Assembly: GCA_020633315.1 (NCBI GenBank) | Contig: JACKDV010000002.1 | Location: 310,001 to 374,000, forward strand | Direction of reading: 5' to 3' | DNA: 64,000 nt | Source: Myxococcales bacterium | GTDB taxonomy: Bacteria; Myxococcota_A; Polyangia; Nannocystales; Nannocystaceae | Shown: piece after piece, positions 55,098 through 63,368 of the stretch | Numbering within the stretch: the stretch's first letter is position 1 | How the letters are laid out: each line of letters starts with the position of its first letter | The notes under the pieces: model-generated | The model's database searches: none | What the model saw: the letters and a program-made list of their open reading frames with translations, nothing else | Told to the model about the DNA's origin: nothing | Program-made: the position numbers and the translations under genes

Positions 55098-56980
55098 ACG
55101 GCCGGCTCAAGCTCGTGGCGCTCGGCCTCGCCGGCTCGCTCGGCGGGCTCGGCTGCAGCGGCAGCGGCAGCAGCAACGGCGCATCGTCGGCCGCCGCGGA
55201 GGCGGAGCCGCGACGGGCACCGCCCACGCCCACCCCCGCGCCGGCTCCCACCGTCCCCGAGGCGCCCACCTTTGCCGAGCACGTGGCCCCCCTGGTCTAC
55301 GAGCACTGCACCCCGTGCCATCGCGCGGAGGGCTCGGCCCCGTTCCCCTTCGAGAGCTACGACGACGTGCGCGACCACGCCACGCAGATCGCCGAGGTCA
55401 CCGCCAGCGGCTTCATGCCGCCGTGGCTGCCGGTGCCGGGCCATGGTCGCTTCCGCGGCGCGCGGGTGCTCGACGAGATCGCCCGCGGCACCCTGGCTCG
55501 CTGGGTGGAGCAGGGGGCGGCCCCCGGCGACCTGGCCCAGGCCCCGCCCGCGCCGAGCTTCCCCGGCGGCTGGCAGCTCGGCTCGCCCGACCTCGTGCTG
55601 AGCACGGGCGAGCCCTTCGTGCTGCCGGCCGATGGTCGCGACGTGTATCGCAACTTCGTGATCCCGGTGCCCCCGGGTCCGCTGCGCTTCGTCCGGGCGG
55701 TGGAGATCCTGCCCGGCGATCCCAAGGTGGTGCACCACGGGGTGCTGCGGGTGGACCTCACCGGCAGCGTGCGGCGCCTCGACGCGGAGGACCCCGAGAC
55801 CGGCTTCGACGGCATGGTGTTCGCGGGGGCCCGCATGCCCGACGGGCGCTTCCTGGGCTGGACCCCGGGCAAGATGCCCGACCCCGGCGCGGACGAGCGC
55901 GCGTGGAGACTGTTCGGTGGCTCGGACCTGGTGCTGCAGCTCCACCTGCGGCCCTCGGGCAAGCCCGAGCCGATCACGGCGCAGGTGGGCATCCACTTCG
56001 CCGCGCGGCCGCCCTCTCGCCCCGCGCTGTCGATGGAGCTGTCGAGCACCGCGATCGACCTGGCGCCCGGGGCCACCGATGTGCACGTGCGCGACGAGTA
56101 CACCGTGCCCGCGCCGGTCTCCGTGACCAGCATCTACCCGCACGCGCACTACCTGGGCAAGCGCATCGAGGCCTGGGCCGAGCTGCCCGGGGGCTCGCGG
56201 CGCTGGCTGATTCGGATCGACGACTGGGACTTCGACTGGCAGGACCAGTACCGCTTCGTCACCCCGGTGCGCCTGCCCGCGGGCAGCACCATCCACATGG
56301 ACTGGAGCTTCGACAACTCGGCCAGCAACCCCCACAACCCGTTCTCGCCGCCTCGACCCGTGCGCTTCGGCCCGGCCTCCACCGACGAGATGGCCGAGCT
56401 CATCCTCGAGATCGAGCCCGATGATCCGCGGCAGCTCGCGGCGCTCGACGAGGACTTCCGCCGCAAGTGGCTGCGCGTGCAGGTGGAGACCCTCGAGCGG
56501 ACGGTGAAGGAGCGGCCCGACGACGCCGATGCAGCGGCCGACCTGGGGGCCCTTCGTCAGCACCTGGGCGAGGTGCCGGCGGCCATCGCCGCCTACGAGC
56601 GAGCGCTCCGCCTGCGGCCCGATCACCTGCGGGCCAGCGTGGAGCTGGGCATCGTGCTGATGGCCAAGGGGGATCTCGACGCGGCGGTGGGCCACCTGCG
56701 GCGGGCGACCGAGCTGGCGCCCGACGACGCCCAGGCCCAGCTCACCCTGGCCAATGCGCTGCGCAAGCAGAGTGACGACGCGGGGGCCATCGCCGCCTAC
56801 CGCCGGGCCATCGCGCTGGACGACCAGCTGGCCGAGGCCCACAACAACCTCGGCATCGTGCTGGAGTCTCGCGGCGATCTGGTGGGCGCCGCCGCCGAGC
56901 TCCAGCGAGCGGTGGCGCTGCAGCCCCAGCAGCCGATGTTCGCCAAGAACCTGGCCCGCGTGCGCGCCAAGGGAGGATGA
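55094..56980 (+). CDS. Copper type-II (DBH/PHM-like) monooxygenase lipoprotein with haem c site and TPRs
   Basis: The 628-residue product has a lipoprotein signal (LGGLGC). A cytochrome-c-like segment with one haem motif (YEHCTPCHRAEGSAPFP, about 73-90) comes next. A two-domain copper monooxygenase (about 165-460) has recognisable ligands: KVVHHGVL and QLHLRPSG for the first copper, YPHAHYLG and STDEMAEL (the Met ligand) for the second. Four tetratricopeptide repeats finish the protein (about 480-620). It probably oxidises an organic substrate in the periplasm with electrons via the haem and redoxin. The substrate is unknown. It is translationally coupled to the redoxin gene. Confidence 0.88.
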   Translation: MNGRLKLVALGLAGSLGGLGCSGSGSSNGASSAAAEAEPRRAPPTPTPAPAPTVPEAPTFAEHVAPLVYEHCTPCHRAEGSAPFPFESYDDVRDHATQIAEVTASGFMPPWLPVPGHGRFRGARVLDEIARGTLARWVEQGAAPGDLAQAPPAPSFPGGWQLGSPDLVLSTGEPFVLPADGRDVYRNFVIPVPPGPLRFVRAVEILPGDPKVVHHGVLRVDLTGSVRRLDAEDPETGFDGMVFAGARMPDGRFLGWTPGKMPDPGADERAWRLFGGSDLVLQLHLRPSGKPEPITAQVGIHFAARPPSRPALSMELSSTAIDLAPGATDVHVRDEYTVPAPVSVTSIYPHAHYLGKRIEAWAELPGGSRRWLIRIDDWDFDWQDQYRFVTPVRLPAGSTIHMDWSFDNSASNPHNPFSPPRPVRFGPASTDEMAELILEIEPDDPRQLAALDEDFRRKWLRVQVETLERTVKERPDDADAAADLGALRQHLGEVPAAIAAYERALRLRPDHLRASVELGIVLMAKGDLDAAVGHLRRATELAPDDAQAQLTLANALRKQSDDAGAIAAYRRAIALDDQLAEAHNNLGIVLESRGDLVGAAAELQRAVALQPQQPMFAKNLARVRAKGG

Positions 56981-57018
56981 AGCCCGCCCGCGAACGGGCC
57001 TCATCAGGGGTGGACGAC

Positions 57019-57048
57019 TGACATCGAAATGATATCATCGTGATGTCA
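57019..57048. promoter_or_regulatory. 30-bp operator-like palindrome upstream of SPFH-RHH genes
   Basis: TGACATC (57019-57025) and GATGTCA (57042-57048) are outer arms. The inner ATGATATCAT (57029-57038) is a perfect palindrome, and all share one centre (57033/57034). Of 15 arm positions 12 match. The site ends 14 nt before the ATG at 57062, just ahead of the AGGGAG Shine-Dalgarno. It stands out by its AT content. An Arc-like protein is encoded in the same operon. Confidence 0.7.
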
Positions 57049-57061
57049 GTAGGGAGCGACG

Positions 57062-57937
57062 ATGCAGAACTCTCGTGAAATTCCCGCATGGCGGATGAGC
57101 GGCTTCGCCGCAATGGCCCTCCTGTTCGGTCTTGGGGTGGTCGGGGTGGTGGGGCTGGCCGAGGGGACCGAGGCCGCGCGGGCGCCCTCGGTGATCGGCG
57201 GCAGCCTGGCCCTGGTGCTGCTGGTGATCGGCGTGCGGGGCTTCTTCACCCTCGAGCCCAACAAGGCCGCGGTGCTGGTGTTCTTCGGGCGCTACGTGGG
57301 CACGGTGACCCGCCAGGGCTTCCACTGGGCCAACCCGCTGGCGCGACGGGTGCTCGTGTCGCTGCGGGTCCGCAACTTCAACATCGACAAGATCAAGGTC
57401 AACGACGCCATGGGCAACCCCATCCAGATCGGGGCGGTCATCGTGTGGCGCATCGTGGACACGGCCAAGGCCCAGTTCGACGTGCAGAGCGTGCGGGAGT
57501 TCGTGGCGCTGCAATCGGAGACGGCCATTCGCGCGATGGCCAGCCGCTTCCCCTACGACGAGTACGAGGACCCGGGGGCGGAGACCCTGCGGGGCAACCC
57601 CGATCACGTGGCCGAGGTGCTCAAGCGCGACGTGCAGGATCGGCTGGGCGTGGCCGGGGTGGAGGTGATGGAGGCCCGCATCTCGCACCTGGCCTACGCG
57701 CAGGAGATCGCCCAGGCGATGCTGCGGCGGCAGCAGGCCGAGGCCATCGTGGCCGCGCGGCGTCGCATCGTGGACGGGGCGGTGGGCATGGTCGAGATGG
57801 CGCTCGAGCGGCTCGAGAAGGAGAACGTCGTCGAGCTCGACAACGAGCGACGGGCGGCGATGGTCAACAACCTCTTGGTCGCCGTGGTCTCCGAGCGCGA
57901 TGCGAGCCCGGTGATCAACACCGGCAGCCTCTACTAG
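57062..57937 (+). CDS. SPFH/band-7 membrane protein
   Basis: The 291-residue protein has two membrane helices (about 12-32 and 42-62) and then a band-7/SPFH domain (about 65-200): FFTLEPNKAAVLVFFGRYVGTV, QGFHWANPLARRV, DAMGNPIQIGAVIVWRIVD, ARISHLAYAQEIAQAMLRRQQAEAI. A helical C-terminus follows (about 205-291). SPFH proteins form ring- or cage-like oligomers on membranes and organise lipids or proteases. A Shine-Dalgarno (AGGGAG) precedes ATG 57062. Two adjacent TAG stops end it, and the RHH gene begins on the next base. The pair is behind a 30-bp palindrome. Confidence 0.92.
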   Translation: MQNSREIPAWRMSGFAAMALLFGLGVVGVVGLAEGTEAARAPSVIGGSLALVLLVIGVRGFFTLEPNKAAVLVFFGRYVGTVTRQGFHWANPLARRVLVSLRVRNFNIDKIKVNDAMGNPIQIGAVIVWRIVDTAKAQFDVQSVREFVALQSETAIRAMASRFPYDEYEDPGAETLRGNPDHVAEVLKRDVQDRLGVAGVEVMEARISHLAYAQEIAQAMLRRQQAEAIVAARRRIVDGAVGMVEMALERLEKENVVELDNERRAAMVNNLLVAVVSERDASPVINTGSLY

Positions 57938-57940
57938 TAG

Positions 57941-58165
57941 ATGGCGGCCAAGAAGCGCTTCCTGCTGCGGGTCGATCCACAGCTGTACGACGCCCTGCAG
58001 CACTGGGCGAGCGACGAGCTGCGCAGCGTCAACGCACAGATCGAGTTCCTGCTGCACGAGGCGGCGCGCAAGGCCGGCCGAGCCCGGCGCAGCCCGGAGC
58101 CCGAGGAGGACGCCGGCGAGGACGGGACCGGAGGCGAGGACGAGGACGCCGAGCTCGCCTCCTGA
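57941..58165 (+). CDS. Arc-like ribbon-helix-helix protein with acidic tail
   Basis: The 74-residue protein has an Arc/MetJ-type RHH domain: strand KKRFLLRVDPQLYDAL, then helices QHWASDELRSVNAQIEFLLHEAARKAG (cited by its S-V-N-x-x-I-E core). After about residue 50 the tail is acidic and Gly-rich (EEDAGEDGTGGEDEDAE). RHH proteins bind palindromic operators as dimers of dimers. It follows the SPFH gene with no gap and would be its natural repressor through the palindrome at 57019-57048. SPFH/Arc gene pairs are seen in other bacteria. The acidic tail could modulate DNA binding. Confidence 0.87.
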   Translation: MAAKKRFLLRVDPQLYDALQHWASDELRSVNAQIEFLLHEAARKAGRARRSPEPEEDAGEDGTGGEDEDAELAS

Positions 58166-58224
58166 GGTGCGGAGCGAGCCGCTCCGCTCGCGGGGCCGGT
58201 CGAGCCCGGTGCTCAGACGCGAAT

Positions 58225-58256
58225 GAGCCCGGCCTGCCGAGGGGCGGGCCGGGCTC
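58225..58256. terminator. 14-bp hairpin between convergent genes
   Basis: GAGCCCGGCCTGCC (58225-58238) pairs with GGCGGGCCGGGCTC (58243-58256) around GAGG, with one G-T wobble. It is 60 bp after the RHH stop and 28 bp before the end of the minus-strand acetyltransferase gene. It lacks a T-tract but is the only strong structure between the two genes. Confidence 0.6.
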
Positions 58257-58283
58257 GCTGCGGTGTGGTGCGCGGGCCGGAGC

Positions 58284-59165
58284 TCAGATGAAGCTGGGCA
58301 GCCGCGGGGTGCTCTGGTTGGTCAGCCGCCGGTGCCACAGCTGGGCGCCCACGAACTCGTCACCGCGGGTGAGGTGATCGGTGAGGCGGGCCGTGACCTT
58401 GAAGCCGAGGTCGGCGTAGGCCAGGTTGATGAGCGGCATGTCGACGGCGCACAGCGAGAACACGCTGGCCGTGTCGATCTTGCGCAGCTCGTCCAGCAGC
58501 GCGCGCATGCAGAACTTGAGCGCGGGCAGGTCGGCCTCCTTGTCAGGGGGGCTGAGGATGTCGACCTTGGCGTGGCCGAAGGAGCTGTCGGTCTCCGCGC
58601 CCAGCCAGATCTCGCGCTTGCCCATCTTGCCGTGGATCCCCAGGTCGGGGTGGAACTGGCCGCGCCGGAAGGGGGCGTAGAGGGCCTCGAGGGCGTAGCG
58701 CTGGGTGATGGCGTCGAGCCGGGCGGCATCCTTGACCAGCTCGATGCTCAGGCCGCGGGGCTTGGTGGTGCCGGAGTCCTTGTCCTTGGAGCTCGGGGTG
58801 CTCGCGGTGAGCTTGGGGGCGCCGCCCTGGATGGGGTCGCCGTCCTCGGTGTACACCCGGCTCATCACGTAGGCGTCGGCGGTCCGGAAGTAGCCGGGGA
58901 TGGCGCCCTCACGGGAGAAGCCCACCGAGCGCCAGCTCTTGGAGTCCTGCTTCTCGACCACGGTGAAGACCTTGCGCAGGCCCTCGGAGCGCGCGATGCG
59001 ATCGAAGAAGTCGCGCTTCTGCTGGTAGTTGCCTACCCTGTAGTCGAAGACGCGAAGGTTGTGATGCCGCCGATTGAGGAGGAAGCAAAAGTCGATGTCG
59101 CCCTTGCGGTAGTAGATCTCCTCGACGGGGGCGTTCTCTTCGCGAAGCGGCTCGGCTGCGGCCAT
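58284..59165 (-). CDS. AblB-like GNAT-type acetyltransferase
   Basis: The 293-residue protein resembles beta-lysine N6-acetyltransferase AblB: SEGLRKVFTVVEKQDSKSW, VGFSREGAIPGYFRTADAYVMSRVY in the N-terminal half, and SFGHAKVDIL, FVGAQLWHRRLT in the C-terminal half. AblB acetylates beta-lysine as part of compatible-solute synthesis in methanogens and some bacteria; the partner lysine-2,3-aminomutase (AblA) is not in this window. It could therefore act on another amine. The start is ATG 59165. It shares a 144-bp divergent region with the PQQ-type lipoprotein gene, which contains a 20-bp palindrome. Confidence 0.72.
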   Translation of the reverse strand: MAAAEPLREENAPVEEIYYRKGDIDFCFLLNRRHHNLRVFDYRVGNYQQKRDFFDRIARSEGLRKVFTVVEKQDSKSWRSVGFSREGAIPGYFRTADAYVMSRVYTEDGDPIQGGAPKLTASTPSSKDKDSGTTKPRGLSIELVKDAARLDAITQRYALEALYAPFRRGQFHPDLGIHGKMGKREIWLGAETDSSFGHAKVDILSPPDKEADLPALKFCMRALLDELRKIDTASVFSLCAVDMPLINLAYADLGFKVTARLTDHLTRGDEFVGAQLWHRRLTNQSTPRLPSFI

Positions 59166-59247
59166 GGTCACCAACTCGGTTGACGTCGTTGTGTTGCGCA
59201 CCGGGCGCAGAATGCGGCCCAAAGCGGTCCAACTGCCTGAAACCACA

Positions 59248-59267
59248 CGGAAACTCTAGAATTTCCG
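59248..59267. promoter_or_regulatory. 20-bp palindrome in divergent promoter region
   Basis: CGGAAACTCTAGAATTTCCG is palindromic with one mismatched pair (C/A at the sixth position from each end). Its AT-rich core is unusual here. The centre is about 52 bp before the gene at 59310 and about 92 bp before the one at 59165. It suggests a regulator binding site for one or both genes. Confidence 0.5.
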
Positions 59268-59309
59268 CTGTCTGCGGGCTTCTCGTACCCCTACCACCTA
59301 CATATTGCG

Positions 59310-60614
59310 ATGTCAAAGCAACAGATGAGCATGGGGCGGGCTCGCGGTTTGCGCAACTCGGTGGCCTGGGGGGCCTTGGGGCTCATTGGTTGTCACCCCG
59401 AGGCGGCGTCGGCGCCCAAGGAGTGCCGCGAGGATGTCGACTGTGGCGAGGGGGTGGAGTGTCGTGGTGGCCGGTGCATGGGGGTCGCCCCGGCGCGGGC
59501 CGCCGACTCGCCCACCGCTACCCCCGAGGCTCCAGTGGCGGCCGCTCCCGAGCGGCGCCGCGGCGAGGGACCCATCGAGGCGCCGGCCGAGCGTTGGTCG
59601 TTCGAGCTGGGCGCGGTGGTCTATGCCCGCCCGACCCTGGTGGAGCAGCTCGACGGCAGGGTGATCGCCTACGTGGGCAGCCACGCCGGGCGCTTCGTGG
59701 GCGTGGTGGCCGAGGGCGCGGGCGCGGGCCGGCCGGTGCTCGACCTGTGGGTCGACGGGATCATCTGGTCGACGGCCGTGGCCGACGCTCGCGGCTGGCT
59801 CTACTTCGGGGCCGACGACGATCACCTCTATGCCGTCGATCCCGAGGCGGGCTCGATCGCCTGGAGCCGTCGCCTCGGCGAGTGCGATCCTCCGCGGGCT
59901 CCCGGTCCCGAGGGCGTTCGCTGCGACGTGGACGGCGGCCCCTCGCTGGCGCCCGGCGGCGACCTGTTCGTGGGCGCCGACGGGCTCTACCGCGTGGCCG
60001 ACGACGGCACCATCCGCTGGCACTACCCCCCGAAGGAGGAAGGCCCCGGCGCCCACGTGGCCACCACCCCCCTGGTCACCGACGAGCTGGTGGTGTTCGG
60101 CAACTATGCCCGCAAGGTGATCGCCCTCGACCACGACGGCGCCCTGCGCTGGGAGCTGCCCCTGGGCGCCGACGTGGACGGCTCGCCGGTGGTCGGGCGC
60201 GACGGGACGATCTACGTGGGCTCGGACGACGGCTCCCTGCATGCGCTCGATCCCAGTGGCACCCTGCGCTGGAGCTACGACGTGGGGGCCGAGGTGCGCG
60301 GCCAGGCGGTGGTCGGCCCCGACGGCGCCATCGTGTTCGGCTCGCACGACGGCAACCTCTACGCGCTCGAGCCCAGCGGCGAGCTGCGCTGGCTGATGCC
60401 CACCCAGGGCGCCATCCATGCCCCGGTGGCCATCGACGGTGCGGGGCGGATCTTCGTGGGCAGCCGCGACGAGCACCTCTACGCGATCGACCTCGACGGC
60501 CACGTGTACTGGAACCTCGAGCTCCCCGATCAGATCGACAGCGGCGTCGCGATCGCGCCGGGGGGGACCTTGGTGCTGGGCTGCGACGACGGGGTGCTGC
60601 GAGGGCTGCGGTAG
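59310..60614 (+). CDS. PQQ-type beta-propeller lipoprotein
   Basis: The 434-residue product has a lipoprotein signal (WGALGLIGC), a short Cys-rich segment (KECREDVDCGEGVECRGGRC) and a Pro/Ala linker. At least seven PQQ/WD-like repeats follow, with the pattern 'dG..yvGs.dg.LyAldp.G.l.W': LYFGADDDHLYAVDPEAGSI, TIYVGSDDGSLHALDPSGTL, IVFGSHDGNLYALEPSGEL, RIFVGSRDEHLYAIDLDGHV (cited for pattern). It lacks PQQ-dehydrogenase ligands, so it is a surface binding propeller of the BamB-like or outer-membrane assembly type. ATG 59310 is chosen; ATG 59325 and 59331 are also possible. TACATA lies 5 nt before 59310. Confidence 0.85.
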   Translation: MSKQQMSMGRARGLRNSVAWGALGLIGCHPEAASAPKECREDVDCGEGVECRGGRCMGVAPARAADSPTATPEAPVAAAPERRRGEGPIEAPAERWSFELGAVVYARPTLVEQLDGRVIAYVGSHAGRFVGVVAEGAGAGRPVLDLWVDGIIWSTAVADARGWLYFGADDDHLYAVDPEAGSIAWSRRLGECDPPRAPGPEGVRCDVDGGPSLAPGGDLFVGADGLYRVADDGTIRWHYPPKEEGPGAHVATTPLVTDELVVFGNYARKVIALDHDGALRWELPLGADVDGSPVVGRDGTIYVGSDDGSLHALDPSGTLRWSYDVGAEVRGQAVVGPDGAIVFGSHDGNLYALEPSGELRWLMPTQGAIHAPVAIDGAGRIFVGSRDEHLYAIDLDGHVYWNLELPDQIDSGVAIAPGGTLVLGCDDGVLRGLR

Positions 60615-60676
60615 GGCGGCCCTCGGACGGCGGGGCTCGGTAGACGCGGCTCGGCGGGCGTGCCAGGGTTCGCGCC

Positions 60677-62770
60677 GTGAGCCGCAAGCGCACCACCAAG
60701 CGAGGTCGACCGAACCCGCGCCGGGCCCGGAGGGCCTCGGGCGTCGAGACCGAGCGACCGCGCTCCCAGGAGGATGCGGCCCGGGCCGCGCCCGACGAGG
60801 GCAACCCCGGGGTGGCCAGCGTGCGGATCATGGTCAACCCGGCCGGCTTCGCCTTCGGCGAGCGCCTTGACGGCGAGGGCTCGATCTTCATCGCGCCGCC
60901 CAACCGCGCCGGGGCCATGGACGGCGACGAGGCCGTGGTGGCCTGGTGGCCCGGCCCCCGCGGGGCCGAGGGCGCGGTGCGCTCGGTGACCAAGCGGGCG
61001 CGCACCCGCATCACCGGCGTGCTGCACCGCCGCGGCAAGGGCTGGGTGGTGGATCCCGACGATCCCCGCGTGCTCGGGCGCGCCGACGTGGTCGGCGATC
61101 CGGGCGGCTGCCAGCCGGGCCGCGTGGTGGTGGGCCGCATCGTCGACTACCCCGGGCCGTGGCGCGAGGACATGTCGGTGCAGGTCGAGCGCGAGCTGGG
61201 CGAGCCGGGCTCGCTGGCCACCGAGGAGCTCAAGATCCTGCTCGACAACGGCGTGGATCCGGTGCTGCCCCCGGTGGTGCTGGCGGCCGCGGGCAAGGTG
61301 CCCAACCGGGTGCGACGGCGCGAGCACGAGAACCGGGCCGACCTGCGGGAGCTGGAGATGATGACCATCGATCCACCCGACGCCCGCGACTTCGACGACG
61401 CGGTCTGCGTGGAGGTGCTGGGCCGAGCCCCCAAGCGCGCGCGCATGCGGGTGCACGTGGCGGTGGCCGACGTCAGCCACTACGTCCGCGACGGCAGCGT
61501 GTTCGACGACGAGGCGGTGCAGCGCTGCTTCACCTGCTACCTGCCCGACCGCGCCGTCTCCATGCTCCCCGAGGCGCTCTCGGCCGACATCTGCTCGCTG
61601 GTGCCCAAGAAGGATCGCCTCGCCATGGTGGTGACCTTCGAGGTCGACCCCATGGGCAAGGTGGGCGAGGCCGACGTGCGGGCGGCCGTGATCCACAGCC
61701 GGGCGCGGCTGACCTACGAGCAGGTCGCCGACGAGCTGGCCGGCCACGCGCGCCTGCCCCCGGTGATGCGCCAGCGGATCGACCTGCTGCGTGAGGCCGC
61801 CGATCGCCTGCAGCGGGCGCGGCGACGCCGGGGCGCGGTGGAGCTCGATCTCGCCGAGATCAAGGTGCTGCTCGACGAGGACGACACCACCCGCATCCGC
61901 GACGTGGTGGCCTCGCGCTCCACCCCCGAGATGGCCCGGGCCTACAACCTCATCGAGGAGCTGATGGTGGCGGCCAACGAGGCGGTGGCCCGGCTCGCGG
62001 TGCGGCACCGCCTGCCCGTGGTCTACCGCGTGCACGACGTGCCCGAGGAGGAACGGATCGAGCGCTTCGTGGCGGTGGCCAGCCTGCTGGGCGTGGACGT
62101 GGACGCCGAGCGCCTGCGCACCTCCAAGGGCTTCCGCGGGCTGCTGCGCCGCATCGCCGAGCACCCCCGCCGCGACGCGCTGCACCACATGTGCCTGCGC
62201 ACCCTGGCCCAGGCCGAGTACTCCACCCACAACATCGGGCACTTCGCGCTGGCCAGCCCGGCCTACCTGCACTTCACCAGCCCCATCCGTCGCTATCCCG
62301 ACCTCATCAACCACCGCGTGATCAAGGCGTGGCTGCACCGCCGGCGCGGGCACGCGGGGCCCATGCCCGTGCCCCGCATGCCGCCCACCCGCCTCAGCCG
62401 CGAGCGGGCCGAGCGGAGCAACGAGCGCGAGCGGGCCACGGTGCAGGCCGAGCGCGACGCCAAGGCGCTGTTCGTGGCCGCGTTCATGCGCGACCGCATC
62501 GGCGATCGCTTCGAGGGCACCATCAGCGGGGTCTCGGCCGGCGGGGCCTACGTCACCCTCGACGCGCCCCCGGTCGACGGCCTGGTGCGGCGGGCCCGGC
62601 TCGAGCGAGAGCTGCGAGAGCGCTTCGCCCTCGACGAGCACGGAGCCCGCCTCATCGGCGACGGGGGACGCGAGCTGCGGATCGGCGATCGGGTGATCGT
62701 GGAGGTGGTCGACGCCAGCATCGAGCGCCGCCAGATCGAGCTGGCGCTGATGGGCGTGCTCACGAGCTGA
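60677..62770 (+). CDS. rnr: Ribonuclease R family exoribonuclease
   Basis: The 697-residue enzyme has an N-terminal OB-fold region (NPAGFAFGERLDGEGSIFIAP, about 55-75) and an RNB catalytic domain (about 230-560) with the metal-binding aspartates of IDPPDARDFDDAVCV. It also has AVADVSHYVRDGSVFDDEA, RDALHHMCLRTLAQAEYS and HFTSPIRRYPDLINH, and ends with an S1 RNA-binding domain (FEGTISGVSAGGAYVTLD, about 605-690). It degrades structured RNA 3' to 5'. It is about 115 residues shorter than E. coli RNase R, lacking most of the N-terminal HTH region. The start is GTG 60677; the Lys/Arg-rich first 30 residues may extend RNA contacts. Confidence 0.94.
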   Translation: MSRKRTTKRGRPNPRRARRASGVETERPRSQEDAARAAPDEGNPGVASVRIMVNPAGFAFGERLDGEGSIFIAPPNRAGAMDGDEAVVAWWPGPRGAEGAVRSVTKRARTRITGVLHRRGKGWVVDPDDPRVLGRADVVGDPGGCQPGRVVVGRIVDYPGPWREDMSVQVERELGEPGSLATEELKILLDNGVDPVLPPVVLAAAGKVPNRVRRREHENRADLRELEMMTIDPPDARDFDDAVCVEVLGRAPKRARMRVHVAVADVSHYVRDGSVFDDEAVQRCFTCYLPDRAVSMLPEALSADICSLVPKKDRLAMVVTFEVDPMGKVGEADVRAAVIHSRARLTYEQVADELAGHARLPPVMRQRIDLLREAADRLQRARRRRGAVELDLAEIKVLLDEDDTTRIRDVVASRSTPEMARAYNLIEELMVAANEAVARLAVRHRLPVVYRVHDVPEEERIERFVAVASLLGVDVDAERLRTSKGFRGLLRRIAEHPRRDALHHMCLRTLAQAEYSTHNIGHFALASPAYLHFTSPIRRYPDLINHRVIKAWLHRRRGHAGPMPVPRMPPTRLSRERAERSNERERATVQAERDAKALFVAAFMRDRIGDRFEGTISGVSAGGAYVTLDAPPVDGLVRRARLERELRERFALDEHGARLIGDGGRELRIGDRVIVEVVDASIERRQIELALMGVLTS

Positions 62771-62776
62771 GCCCGC

Positions 62777-63275
62777 TCAGCCCTCGGGGATCTGGAAGAA
62801 CATCGCCTGCACGAACCACAGCGCGTAGCTGTAGCCCATGCTGTCCGCGGGGAAGCACTGGATGCGGTCGAGCTGGCCGGTGAGCACGCGGTAGCTGGTC
62901 AGCTGGCCCACGTAGGCGTCGCCGCCCTCGAAGATCTCGGCCGTGGTGCCGTCGTAGCCCACCTGAAGGCCGGTGGCCTGGAGGTACAGCCCGAGCTTGC
63001 CGTTGAAGGTGGGCTCGCAGGTGCTGGGCGGCAGCGCCAGCTCGAGCGGCGAGACGTCGAGTGCGGCGGCCGAGGGCAGGGCGGCCCGCGGTGGAGTCCA
63101 TGCCCAGGGGGCCCGAGTCGCCGGTGGGGCCGGGACCGGTGTCGGTCGCCGAGGGACCCGTGGATGCGTCGGTGGTCTCCGAGCCCGCCGAGCCGTCGCC
63201 CGTGCTCGGTCCCGGCTCCGGGGTGCACGCGCACGCCACAGCGATCCCACCACCCAAGACCAATCCATTCTTCAT
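62777..63275 (-). pseudogene. Frameshifted lipoprotein gene
   Basis: The N-terminal part (ATG 63275: MKNGLVLGGGIAVACAC, then a Gly/Ser/Thr/Asp linker typical of the lineage) is in one frame. The C-terminal part (AALDVSPLELALPPSTCEPTF ... YSYALWFVQAMFFQIPEG, ending at 62777) is in the frame one base on. The shift falls near 63070-63110, after GMDSTAG and before AALPSAAALDV. Both halves have coding-like composition and neither alone is a plausible protein. A one-base insertion (or two-base deletion) or a sequencing error would explain it. The intact protein would be about 165 residues. The gene is convergent with rnr, 6 bp away. Confidence 0.75.
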
Positions 63276-63368
63276 GCCAACCTCGTGCGCCCCCGTAGGA
63301 GTAGGGCGCGGCGCCCCCTGGAGGTAGCACGCGGGGAGGCCAACGCCGCCGCGTGGAGATTCGGGCGC

